Source: Melioribacter roseus
GTDB taxonomy: Bacteria > Bacteroidota > Ignavibacteria > Ignavibacteriales > Melioribacteraceae
Assembly (NCBI GenBank): GCA_020723165.1
Contig: DYJK01000008.1
Location: 1-57,005, forward strand
DNA: 57,005 bases
Direction of reading: 5' to 3'
Of this stretch, positions 17,340 through 25,999 are shown piece after piece. Below the pieces are notes generated by a model, which saw only the letters and a list, made by a program, of their open reading frames with translations, had not been told where the DNA came from and did no database searches. The translations under genes and the position numbers were made by a program. Numbering within the stretch: position 1 is the first letter of the stretch; every line of letters begins with the position of its first letter.

Positions 17340-18374
17340 ATGAAAGCACTAGTTTATAAAAGTCTTGGGAAAATTCAGTTGGAAGAAAGACCGGTCCCCA
17401 AAATTAGTTCTGAAAACCAGGTACTGTTAAAAGTAATTGCGTATGGAATTTGCGGAACGGATGTGAAAATTTTGGAAGGAAAACACGCTGTTGGGAACAA
17501 CAACATTTTGGGTCATGAGTTTGTTGGTACTGTGGTAGATAAAGGTTCGGGGGTTACAACATTAAATATTGGTGATCGTGCCGCTGTTGATAATAGTCTC
17601 CGCTGCGGACTATGTGAGCATTGTAGAACCGGTAACAGTAGCCAATGTGATTGGTTGAAAGATAAATCGATTGGAATTTTCCAGGATGGCGGCTATGCAG
17701 AATATTGTATTCTACCTGAAAACGCTTGCTACAAAGTACCGGATGAAATTGACGATATCACCGCTACACAAATTGAAACTTTAGGAACTGTGCTAAACGG
17801 GATGAATATAGTTCAGATGCAATGTTATGATTCGGTTGTAATATTAGGTTTTGGACCAATCGGTTATTTGTTTTCTGCACTTGCAAAGAATGTTGCGTCA
17901 AAAGTTATGGTAACGGAAATCGATGAATTTAGAAGAGGGGTAGCAAAGCAGCTTGGTGTGCCCGTTTTTGATCCCAACTCGGTTGATCTTGAAAAAGAAG
18001 TTATGAAATTTACAAATGGTAAAGGGGCCGATATTGTGATTGATGCATGCGGAAGCCAATTAGAAAATGCGATTAAATATGTAGCACCTGGTGGAAAAAT
18101 TTTAGCGTTTGGAATGGACAGCAGCATCAAAGCTACGATTACACCAAATACAATTACTAGGAAGGCAATTAAAATTCTCGGTTCTTACATCGGGCAGAAT
18201 ACTTGTTTACCGGCTATTAAAATTTACCAGGCAAAAAAAATTGATATGAAACCTTTCTTTACCGAGGTGATAAAATTAGAAAATGGTGTCTCGGCTTTTG
18301 GTAAACTTGGGCTCGATCTTGGAACCCTAAATCATATTCCTAAAAAAGCGATGAAGATTGTAATTCAACCATAA
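17340..18374 (+). CDS. Zinc-dependent MDR dehydrogenase in the inositol operon
   Basis: Medium-chain zinc dehydrogenase of 344 residues, of the sorbitol/threonine dehydrogenase type. It has YGICGTDVKILEG, GHEFVGTVV, the four-Cys structural-zinc segment CGLCEHC...SSQCDW and the Rossmann motif GFGPIGYLFSA. A strong GAGGAG precedes the ATG. It follows iolO by 47 bases and so is probably co-transcribed. Its substrate is unknown. Two options are open: it performs the first step (myo-inositol to 2-keto-myo-inositol) in place of the missing GFO/IDH/MocA-type IolG, or it reduces the final keto-acid such as D-tagaturonate. It is only a general paralog of IolM and lacks the IolM-specific N-terminal extension. 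Confidence 0.82.
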   Translation: MKALVYKSLGKIQLEERPVPKISSENQVLLKVIAYGICGTDVKILEGKHAVGNNNILGHEFVGTVVDKGSGVTTLNIGDRAAVDNSLRCGLCEHCRTGNSSQCDWLKDKSIGIFQDGGYAEYCILPENACYKVPDEIDDITATQIETLGTVLNGMNIVQMQCYDSVVILGFGPIGYLFSALAKNVASKVMVTEIDEFRRGVAKQLGVPVFDPNSVDLEKEVMKFTNGKGADIVIDACGSQLENAIKYVAPGGKILAFGMDSSIKATITPNTITRKAIKILGSYIGQNTCLPAIKIYQAKKIDMKPFFTEVIKLENGVSAFGKLGLDLGTLNHIPKKAMKIVIQP

Positions 18375-18463
18375 AAAATTGCTCTGTACGATTAGTTTCT
18401 CCAAATACAATAATTTAGATTTACAGAGGTGGAATTGAAATTTTACTATTTGGGTAACATATA

Positions 18464-19972
18464 ATGAAAACAAGAATATTAACTGCTTCGCTGTTTCTTC
18501 TTACATATACAATTGTTATCCTAGGTCAACAAACAGTAAATAAAAATTTTATCCCGGTTTTACCTACAGATACAAAAAATGAAATAATAAGCAAAGCTGC
18601 TAATATTATTCCGACACAACAACAATATGATTGGCAAAAGATGGAGTACATTGCTTTCCTCCACTTTGGTATAAATACTTTTACCAATAGAGAATGGGGT
18701 GAAGGAAATGAAGATCCGAAAATTTTCAATCCAGAAAAACTTGATGCTGAGCAATGGGCAAAAGCTCTCAAAGATGCCGGTATGAAGATGGCAATTTTAA
18801 CTGCCAAACATCATGATGGTTTTTGTTTGTGGCCGAGTAAGTATACAGAACATAGTGTCAAAAACAGCACATGGAAAAACGGCAAAGGTGATGTAGTCGG
18901 TGAATTTACAGATGCTTGCAGAAAATACGGATTAAAAGTAGGTCTCTACCTTTCACCATGGGATAGAAATAATCCTCTGTACGGCGATTCACCAAAGTAC
19001 AATGAATTCTATCTCAATCAATTGCGCGAACTATTAACCAACTATGGGGAAATATCTGAAGTATGGTTCGATGGTGCATGCGGCGAAGGTCCAAATGGAA
19101 AAAAACAAATATACGATTGGCAGTCATATTACAAGTTGATTAGAGAGCTTCAACCTAAAGCGGTTATATTCGGTATGTCTCCAGATTTAAGATGGGTTGG
19201 AACTGAAACCGGCTACGGAAGAGAAACCGAATGGAGCGTTATACCGATTGATTTGGGTAATGTTAATATTGATAACCAGTACCCACTTGATGAAATTTAT
19301 TCTCCTCATGATTATGTAGATAATGATTTAGGAAGTCGGGAAAAATTATACGAATCAAAAGGAATGTTCTGGTACCCGGCAGAAGCTGATGTATCGATCC
19401 GTCCCGGGTGGTTCTATCATAAGAGTCAGGATGATTCGGTGAAATCGGTCGAAAAATTGCTTGATATCTATTTTAGTTCTGTTGGAAGAAACTGTGTGCT
19501 GCTTCTTAATATTCCACCGGATCAAAACGGGCTGCTCTGCCAAAAAGATGTTGATACTATTAAAGCCTTGAAAAATATTATTGATAAAACATTTAATAGA
19601 AATTTGGCAGAAGGATCTAAAGTTGTTGTTGATGAAGATAAAAGCGAAATAAGCTATGAATCGTTTTTCCAAAAGAGAGAATTATTAACCGGTAGAGAAG
19701 ATATTACATTGAATTTTGTACTTACCGCTGAAATAAGCTTTGATGTTGTAATGCTTCAAGAAGATATTATGACTGGACAGCGAATTGAAAAATTTCATTT
19801 AGATTATTGGAACGGTGAAGAATGGATCAAATTTACAGAAGGAACCACTGTTGGTTATAAACAGTTGCTTCGGTTCAGCCCGGTTGAAACAAATAAAGTT
19901 CGTCTTGTAATCGAACAATCAAGAGCAAATCCGTTGCTTGCCAATTTTGGATTGTTCAAATTGAATAAGTAA
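18464..19972 (+). CDS. Alpha-L-fucosidase, GH29
   Basis: Exported GH29 exo-fucosidase, 502 residues, signal peptide ending near TIVILGQ. GH29 barrel motifs: MEYIAFLHFGINTFTNREWG, LTAKHHDGFCLWPS, GLKVGLYLSPWDRN and EVWFDGACG. In the last, D203 is the expected catalytic nucleophile. The C-terminal 110 residues are a small beta-sandwich domain (FHLDYWNGEEWIKF, RLVIEQSRANPLL), as in other GH29 enzymes. There is no T9SS tail, so a periplasmic location is likely. It lies 89 bases after the inositol operon and may be in the same transcript. Confidence 0.9.
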   Translation: MKTRILTASLFLLTYTIVILGQQTVNKNFIPVLPTDTKNEIISKAANIIPTQQQYDWQKMEYIAFLHFGINTFTNREWGEGNEDPKIFNPEKLDAEQWAKALKDAGMKMAILTAKHHDGFCLWPSKYTEHSVKNSTWKNGKGDVVGEFTDACRKYGLKVGLYLSPWDRNNPLYGDSPKYNEFYLNQLRELLTNYGEISEVWFDGACGEGPNGKKQIYDWQSYYKLIRELQPKAVIFGMSPDLRWVGTETGYGRETEWSVIPIDLGNVNIDNQYPLDEIYSPHDYVDNDLGSREKLYESKGMFWYPAEADVSIRPGWFYHKSQDDSVKSVEKLLDIYFSSVGRNCVLLLNIPPDQNGLLCQKDVDTIKALKNIIDKTFNRNLAEGSKVVVDEDKSEISYESFFQKRELLTGREDITLNFVLTAEISFDVVMLQEDIMTGQRIEKFHLDYWNGEEWIKFTEGTTVGYKQLLRFSPVETNKVRLVIEQSRANPLLANFGLFKLNK

Positions 19973-20130
19973 ATGTCAAGCTGTTAAAATCTCACTAACC
20001 TCGATAGCATATCTTAGATAATCTGCGCTTGTACATATTTTTACCGCTTTCACTGAATTTATTTATCATACCAAAAATATTTTTTCTAAATTAAAGCTAA
20101 ATTTTCAAAAAACTAAATTTGGAAACATCA

Positions 20131-21234
20131 ATGGAAAAATCTGGAGATAATAGGTTAGTGTCACTTGATGCATTGCGCGGATTTGATATGCTATGGATTG
20201 CCGGCGGAGAAACAATGATTCGTTCTCTAAAAGATTATACCGGCTGGGATTGGCTGGTCTGGTGTTCAACGCAGCTCGATCATGTTGAATGGAATGGTTT
20301 TCATTTCTACGATTTAATTTTTCCACTCTTCCTTTTTCTATCCGGTGTTACAATGCCTTACTCGCTTACCCGTCAATTGGAAAAAGGAATTCCCAAAAGT
20401 GATATTTATAAAAAAGTAATTAAGAGAGCATTACTGTTAGTTCTGTTTGGTGTAATATATAATGGTCTGTGGGACTGGCATATTTCACAAATTAGATTTG
20501 CATCTGTTCTTGGGCAAATAGGTATTGCATACCTTTTCGGGGCTTTGATATTCTTAAATACAAATTGGAAGCAGCAAATTTACTGGGTTGTAGGAATTTT
20601 GCTTGGTTACTGGGCAATTCAAGTTTTAATTCCGGTACCGGGATATGGTGCCGGTGTGTTGACTAAAGAAGGAAGTATTAATGGTTTCATCGATAGGCTT
20701 TTTATGCCGGGGCAACTCTACCTAGGGATTCACGACCCTGAAGGTTGGCTTGTTAAAATATCTGCAACTGCCACAGCATTACTCGGCGCTCTTACCGGCA
20801 CTTTTATCAAAAGCGAAATGTTAGATAAGAAAAAGAAAGCGCTATTCTTGTTTGGTGCTTCGATTGCCCTATTACTTTTTTCACTGTTATATGATTTGGT
20901 ATTACCTATCAACAAAAATCTTTGGACAAGTTCATTCGTAATTCATACAGCCGGCTGGTCGATACTCCTCTTATCAATATTCTATTTTATAATTGATGTA
21001 ATGAATTTCAAGGGCTGGTCATTCTTCTTTGTTGTTATCGGGATGAATTCTATAACTATTTACATGCTGCGGTCACTGGTTGATTTCAACGGACCGATGC
21101 AGCATATCTTCGGGGGATTAATAGCATTTGCCAATACCGGTTTACAACCGATCATAGCTGCATGTTTAGTAGTATTTATAGAATGGGTTCTCCTTTATTT
21201 CTTTTATAATAAAAAAATATTCTTGAAGGTTTAA
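20131..21234 (+). CDS. NagX / heparan-alpha-glucosaminide N-acetyltransferase-like membrane protein (DUF5009)
   Basis: Polytopic inner-membrane protein of about 367 residues in the DUF5009/DUF1624 acyltransferase family. The family includes human HGSNAT, which acetylates terminal glucosamine, and bacterial NagX found in chitin/GlcNAc loci. Signature elements: the N-terminal SLDALRGFDMLWI, an Asp-His in TQLDHVEWNGFHFYDLIFPLFLFLSG (the His of this segment is the family's active site), then about ten hydrophobic helices. A TTG at 20119 is in frame, but the ATG at 20131 with GGA about eight bases upstream is a better start. With GH20, NagB and ROK genes further on, a role in GlcNAc handling is plausible. 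Confidence 0.8.
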   Translation: MEKSGDNRLVSLDALRGFDMLWIAGGETMIRSLKDYTGWDWLVWCSTQLDHVEWNGFHFYDLIFPLFLFLSGVTMPYSLTRQLEKGIPKSDIYKKVIKRALLLVLFGVIYNGLWDWHISQIRFASVLGQIGIAYLFGALIFLNTNWKQQIYWVVGILLGYWAIQVLIPVPGYGAGVLTKEGSINGFIDRLFMPGQLYLGIHDPEGWLVKISATATALLGALTGTFIKSEMLDKKKKALFLFGASIALLLFSLLYDLVLPINKNLWTSSFVIHTAGWSILLLSIFYFIIDVMNFKGWSFFFVVIGMNSITIYMLRSLVDFNGPMQHIFGGLIAFANTGLQPIIAACLVVFIEWVLLYFFYNKKIFLKV

Positions 21235-21283
21235 TTCTTATGGATGCTTATCTATTTTGGATTTAATAAAGTTTCACTTAGAA

Positions 21284-23092
21284 ATGAAAATCAAATTCGT
21301 TATACTATTAGCTTTTATCCTTACAAGCATCCAGCTTTCTGCATCAGGAATTCAAAATAGGTCTACCCGGAACAGACTTTCCGGAATTCCTAAGTTTAAT
21401 ATTACCTATTCCACCGGTTGCGATACTAATTATATTTTTTTGGCTACAACCACTTCTCTATCGCCCTTCATAATGATAATTGATAATAACGGCGAACCGA
21501 TTTTTTGGAAAAACACCGTTGGCGGTGCTTATGATTTTAAACCGCAGCCAGATGGAACATTATCTTATTACGATCTCAAGATGGATTGCTTTTATATATT
21601 AGATAAGAATTACAATCTCATCGATAGTGTAAGATGTTTGAACAGTGTGCAGACTGATATACACGAATTAAGAATTCTTCCGAACGGGAATTACTTAATT
21701 CTTGGACGCGATGATAATCATCAAGCTGATCTAAGCGGTGTTGTTGATGGAGGCCGTACTTCCGCTACTATCATCAGCTATACAATTCAAGAGATTGATA
21801 AGAACAAGAACCTTGTCTTTGAATGGAATACCTGGGATAATTTTGAAATCACCGATACCTATTCTGATCTTAAACAAGGAACGATTGATGTATCACACGG
21901 TAATTCACTCGAAATAGATTTTGACGGTAATTTTTTAGTATCATTTAGAAATACCCAGGAAGTTACCAAGATAGACAGAGTAACCGGGGAAATTATTTGG
22001 CGTTTGGGTGGAAAGAAGAATCAATTCACTTTTATAAACGATACTTTAGGATTTTCATGGCAGCATGCCGCAAGAAGATTACCTAACGGAAATATTATGC
22101 TTTTTGATAACGGGTTTCGTCGAGAACCGGCTATAATGGCATTTTCAAGAGCATTAGAATATAAAGTAGATGAAATAAATAAAACTGCAACTTTAGTTTG
22201 GGAATATAGAAATGTGCCGGATGTTTACAGTATAGGACTTGGTTATTCGCAAAGGTTACAGAACGGCAACACATTCATTGCGTGGGGCGCTGCAACACCG
22301 GCAATAACTGAGGTAACACAGGGTAAGGAAGAAGTATTTGAGTTATCATTCGTTGAAAATTATTCAACGTACCGTGCCTATCGCTTTCCCTGGAATTTTG
22401 AAAAAGTTAATAACGGTTTGGATATAATTTCCACAATTGATAAATGTAATTTCAACGTTAATAAAATGGATGATACTGCTTCAGTGGAAATTTGTTTGGT
22501 TAACAGCAATTCGTTTAATGTAGCTGTCACATCGATAACAAATAATGAGAGAACTTTTTACATACCATTTGAATTCCCGGCGCAAATAAATAAGGAAGAC
22601 AGTTTAAAATTCAGAGTTTACTTCAGACCAAATTTATCAGGGCAGTTTGTTGATACATTAAAGATTACAACCAATATTAATGAAATTCTAATTCCACTTT
22701 CGGGGAATGTTACAACAGATTTAAAAGAATCAGATCCTTATTTGGCAACAGACTTTTGCTTGGAACAAAATTATCCAAATCCGTTTAACCCAAGCACTAC
22801 AATAACATACACAATTTCGACCCCATCCCTTGCCCCTCCCCTTAGTAAGGGGAGGGATATGGGAGGGGTTGTAACTTTAAAAGTTTATGATATCCTTGGA
22901 CGTGAAGTTGCAACACTTGTTGATGAATACCAGCAACCGGGAAAATATTTTGTACAACTTGATGTAAAGACGTTGCATGCAACGTCTTTACCAAGTGGAG
23001 TATATTTTTACACATTACGGGTTTGGGACTCTTCTCCCGATAAATCGGGATCAGAGTTCAAAGAAACAAAAAAGATGTTACTACTCAAGTAA
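21284..23092 (+). CDS. Arylsulfotransferase-fold exported protein with ASH-like and T9SS domains
   Basis: Secreted protein of 602 residues. The ATG at 21284 gives a proper signal peptide (KIKFVILLAFILTSIQLSASG); a TTG at 21257 is less likely. Residues about 30-380 match the arylsulfotransferase (ASST) propeller: DIHELRILPNGNYLILGRD, VSHGNSLEIDFDGNFLVSFRN, IDRVTGEIIWRLGGKKNQF, WQHAARRLPNGNIMLFDNG and QRLQNGNTFIAWG. An ASH/HYDIN-like Ig domain follows (about 390-480), then a T9SS domain interrupted by three palindromic inserts. True ASST enzymes move sulfate between phenols; whether this relative does so on a glycan or phenolic is unproven. It is paralogous to the protein at 43151. Confidence 0.82.
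   Translation: MKIKFVILLAFILTSIQLSASGIQNRSTRNRLSGIPKFNITYSTGCDTNYIFLATTTSLSPFIMIIDNNGEPIFWKNTVGGAYDFKPQPDGTLSYYDLKMDCFYILDKNYNLIDSVRCLNSVQTDIHELRILPNGNYLILGRDDNHQADLSGVVDGGRTSATIISYTIQEIDKNKNLVFEWNTWDNFEITDTYSDLKQGTIDVSHGNSLEIDFDGNFLVSFRNTQEVTKIDRVTGEIIWRLGGKKNQFTFINDTLGFSWQHAARRLPNGNIMLFDNGFRREPAIMAFSRALEYKVDEINKTATLVWEYRNVPDVYSIGLGYSQRLQNGNTFIAWGAATPAITEVTQGKEEVFELSFVENYSTYRAYRFPWNFEKVNNGLDIISTIDKCNFNVNKMDDTASVEICLVNSNSFNVAVTSITNNERTFYIPFEFPAQINKEDSLKFRVYFRPNLSGQFVDTLKITTNINEILIPLSGNVTTDLKESDPYLATDFCLEQNYPNPFNPSTTITYTISTPSLAPPLSKGRDMGGVVTLKVYDILGREVATLVDEYQQPGKYFVQLDVKTLHATSLPSGVYFYTLRVWDSSPDKSGSEFKETKKMLLLK
22819..22870 (+). repeat. In-frame palindromic insert, T9SS loop 1 (first ASST gene)
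   Basis: The core CCCTCCCCTTA / TAAGGGGAGGG (22834-22856) is a perfect inverted repeat around a single G, flanked by CCCCATCCC-like and GGGAGGGGTT arms. It encodes a Pro/Gly/Lys-rich loop (PPLSKGRDMGG) between TITYTI and VVTLKVYD. The same core occurs at 45841 in the same protein position of another gene. Confidence 0.85.
22964..22991 (+). repeat. Perfect 28-bp palindrome, T9SS loop 2 (first ASST gene)
   Basis: The sequence is GTAAAGACGTTGCA followed by its exact reverse complement. It adds about five residues (KTLHATS) before LPSGVYFY. I recall near-identical palindromes (GTAGAGACGTTGCA...) being dispersed in Bacteroidetes and cyanobacterial genomes, which points to a mobile palindrome; that needs a database search. 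Confidence 0.85.
23035..23050 (+). repeat. Palindromic insert, T9SS loop 3 (first ASST gene)
   Basis: TCCCGAT and ATCGGGA flank a two-base centre, giving WDSSPDKSGSEF between YTLRV and KETKKMLLLK. Sorting domains without inserts have only a few residues here. Confidence 0.65.
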
Positions 23093-23278
23093 AGTAATTT
23101 TGAAATTATTTTATTCTCAAATTCTATTTTATCATAATACAGTATCAAATTATCAATTCAATACCTATTAAAATTACTCGCTCACCGTCTCAATTACGCG
23201 CTTAAAGCATTTAATTTGTTACTCGTAGGTACTAAAACTATTTTATTTTCAGTAATCTAACTAAAAAGGGATTAGACC

Positions 23279-25855
23279 ATGAGAAAGTTATTCTACCTTA
23301 TTTTTGTTGTTTCACTCGTTACAAATCTAAATGCTCAAAAAGTACTGGACAACTTCGATACTGCACCAGCCGATACGAATCATTGGGTGTTTCTAATTGA
23401 CCAGGCAGTACAAGGCGATTATATGAACATAAGTTATGTTAACAGCCCGGTTTATGAGGGAACCGGTGCAATGAAAGTTGATTACAGATCTTCAGGTTAT
23501 TATTCATGGGGATGCTTCGTTGGCGCAGAACAATGGGCGCCCGGTGATGAAGTTTACGATTTATCGGGTTATGATAGTCTTACATTCCGTTACTACGTGC
23601 AAACGCCGGTTCGTGATGACGTTGACGTTTTGTTCCGTTTATGCTTGCTTGATGTCAGCGATGCTGTAAGCGGTACTTCAGCAGCTACTCAATCCGAATG
23701 CGAAAAATATTGGAGCTTCCTTCATATACTCTATGATAATACTCCCGGATGGCATTATGTCTCAATACCTTTAGTTAATAATGATAATACTGAAGGAAAT
23801 GGATTTGCACAAAGAGGATGGGGTGGCGTGCAATGGGGCAATTATACTTTGGATTTAGATATGATAAAAGGTTTTGTCTGGGAATTCGTTATTAATGAAC
23901 AAACAGATAAAATTTGTGAAGGCAGTATTCTTTTTGATCAGTTTGAATTACACGGATTGCAAAGTAAACCCCTTACTTTTTTCAACGGAAGAGCAATTCC
24001 ATCCAATATTACTTTTTCACAAGGAAGAGCCGGCTCATGTGTGGTTACGGATGAAGAGACATCGAACCCGGCAACACACAGCTATTCACTTAAATGGACT
24101 ACGCCCGGTCAATGGGATGGTCCAATCTGGGAGTTAAGCAGATCAGTTAGTTTAATGGAACAGTGGGTAATCGATACACTGAAATTTAAAATTAAAGCTC
24201 CGACCGGTATTGGTGATTTGAGAATCATTTTCCAGGATGAGGATGAAGATGGTGTAGCAACCGGGGATTATCCATTTGATGCAGTATATATTTTAAGAGC
24301 GGATGATATGAGCTATGATGGAACATGGAAAACACTTGAAATTCCTCTCATTAACTTTGATAGAAATGCCGGTGTTTGGGACGATCTTACATCTGCGCAA
24401 GTTGATGGAGTTTTTGATACTACTAAAGTATTGAAATTTAAAATATTCAGAACGAATGATTCACGATGGCAGAATCAGATAGTTTATTTAGATGAAATTT
24501 GGACCGGCTCGCCGGTATTTGATGTTATGCCTCCGCAAGCTGTTGCAACTGTACAAGGAAGTGCTGCTGGAAATTATAACAATGTTGTTTTGTGGGAAGA
24601 TGTTCCTTTTGAAAATGGCGAAGTATATGATATTTATTGCAGCCAAAATCCAATTACAGATTTAACATCTGAAGATGTAGACCACATTGGATCCCAGATA
24701 GAAGAAGGCGTTCAAATGCTTAATCACCCGTTATTAGCGCCGCTAACGGATCAAAATGTTACTTATTATTATGCCATTGTTTGTACGGATGGTGCCGGTA
24801 ATATAGGGGGTATGACAACTTCATCTTCAGGAACAGCTAACCTTGCTAAAGGCGTACCGGTTATTAATGACGGAGCCCCTTCAAGTTTTGCTGCCGATGG
24901 CAATTTATCTGAGTGGAGTACAATAAAACCATTTACAATTTCTCAAGCAGAAGGTACCACCCACATACCCGATGGCTACGGTTATACATTGGATAACGAT
25001 AGTGATTTTTCTTTTGATGTTTATTTAGCCGTTGATCAAAATAATTTATACGTAGGAATTGATGTTGACGATAATATCCTTTATGAAGATCCTACTAATA
25101 ACCTGGACCTTTCGTATCTCTATGATGGTGTGGATCTATTTTTAGGATTGTATGATTGGAGAGGTGAATCACATACAAGTTATCAAAAAGGTGAGGAAAC
25201 TGATTTCCACTTTAGATTTAATCAATGGGGTGTAATATTAGATCAAGCCGGCGGAGGAACAATTTTAGATAATACCTCTTCCGATTTTGAATTTGTCGAA
25301 AAATTCCCGGCCGGTTATAAAATGGAAGCAAAAATTCCTTTTGAAACAATTGCAACAAAATTATCAACCGGTTATACTTTTGCACCTAAACTTGGTATGA
25401 GAATACCAATAGACTTTATTGGTAACGACAATGATGGAACCGAGCCGGATAAGACAAGAGAATGTGTACTCACTTACTCTGCAAAAAGCAATGACATTTC
25501 TTATATGAATGTATCTGTTTGGACACACTCATGGATTGGAACGGAATGGACTGTTGGAGTTGAAGAGGATGGACAGAATGATTTGTTAGCTTACGAGTAC
25601 AAATTAACACAGAACTACCCGAACCCGTTTAACCCATCAACAGAAATTTCATTCAGTTTGAAAAATCATGGAAACGTGGTGCTGAAGGTATATGATGTTT
25701 TAGGACGTGAAATAAAAACTTTAGTGAATGAATTTAAAAATGCCGGCAGCTATAAAATAAATTTCGATGGTGCAAATCTTCCTTCGGGTATTTATTTCTG
25801 TCAAATGATTTCAGGTAGTTACTCAAATACAATTAAAATGCTGTTGCTCAAATAA
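23279..25855 (+). CDS. Exported multi-CBM protein with T9SS sorting domain
   Basis: Secreted 858-residue protein with signal MRKLFYLIFVVSLVTNLNAQ. No catalytic domain is evident. Two jelly-roll domains of the CIA30/CBM11-like kind (about residues 20-215, FDTAPADTNHWVF...DYRSSGYYSWG; and about 235-420, with DTTKVLKFKIFRT and YLDEIWTG) are followed by a fibronectin-III-like segment (YDIYCSQNPI, YYYAIVCTDGAGN). A CBM9-like domain is at about 540-780 (FAADGNLSEWSTIKPF, DVYLAVDQNNLYVGIDVDDN, YLYDGVDLFLGLYDWRG). It ends in a T9SS domain (QNYPNPFNPSTEISF...SGIYFCQM...IKMLLLK) with no palindromic insert. It is probably a surface glycan-binding protein that replaces SusD-type binders in this locus. 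Confidence 0.75.
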   Translation: MRKLFYLIFVVSLVTNLNAQKVLDNFDTAPADTNHWVFLIDQAVQGDYMNISYVNSPVYEGTGAMKVDYRSSGYYSWGCFVGAEQWAPGDEVYDLSGYDSLTFRYYVQTPVRDDVDVLFRLCLLDVSDAVSGTSAATQSECEKYWSFLHILYDNTPGWHYVSIPLVNNDNTEGNGFAQRGWGGVQWGNYTLDLDMIKGFVWEFVINEQTDKICEGSILFDQFELHGLQSKPLTFFNGRAIPSNITFSQGRAGSCVVTDEETSNPATHSYSLKWTTPGQWDGPIWELSRSVSLMEQWVIDTLKFKIKAPTGIGDLRIIFQDEDEDGVATGDYPFDAVYILRADDMSYDGTWKTLEIPLINFDRNAGVWDDLTSAQVDGVFDTTKVLKFKIFRTNDSRWQNQIVYLDEIWTGSPVFDVMPPQAVATVQGSAAGNYNNVVLWEDVPFENGEVYDIYCSQNPITDLTSEDVDHIGSQIEEGVQMLNHPLLAPLTDQNVTYYYAIVCTDGAGNIGGMTTSSSGTANLAKGVPVINDGAPSSFAADGNLSEWSTIKPFTISQAEGTTHIPDGYGYTLDNDSDFSFDVYLAVDQNNLYVGIDVDDNILYEDPTNNLDLSYLYDGVDLFLGLYDWRGESHTSYQKGEETDFHFRFNQWGVILDQAGGGTILDNTSSDFEFVEKFPAGYKMEAKIPFETIATKLSTGYTFAPKLGMRIPIDFIGNDNDGTEPDKTRECVLTYSAKSNDISYMNVSVWTHSWIGTEWTVGVEEDGQNDLLAYEYKLTQNYPNPFNPSTEISFSLKNHGNVVLKVYDVLGREIKTLVNEFKNAGSYKINFDGANLPSGIYFCQMISGSYSNTIKMLLLK

Positions 25856-25874
25856 TTTGCCTTTCCTTATCTGT

Positions 25875-25919
25875 TGGGATGCAGCATGAGTTTAGCTGTA
25901 TCCCATTTTTTTTATTTTA
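25875..25919 (+). terminator. Rho-independent terminator
   Basis: An 11-bp stem (TGGGATGCAGC with GCTGTATCCCA, one G-T wobble) and a nine-base loop are followed directly by eight T residues and more T-rich sequence. It lies 19 bases after the stop of the multi-CBM gene, so the GH20 gene starts a new transcript. Confidence 0.88.
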
Positions 25920-25999
25920 TTGTTAACTTATTTCTATCGTAGAATTACTTTGTAACTTTTTGTGATAAACCAATCTCGAAAATTGTTAAGGATCCTTCT

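Noticed and set aside
22801-22870. C-rich/G-rich tract considered as a G-quadruplex or a frameshift site in the ASST-like gene
   Set aside because: The reading frame continues normally into the conserved VVTLKVYDILG block, and the tract is better explained as the palindromic insert found again at 45841.
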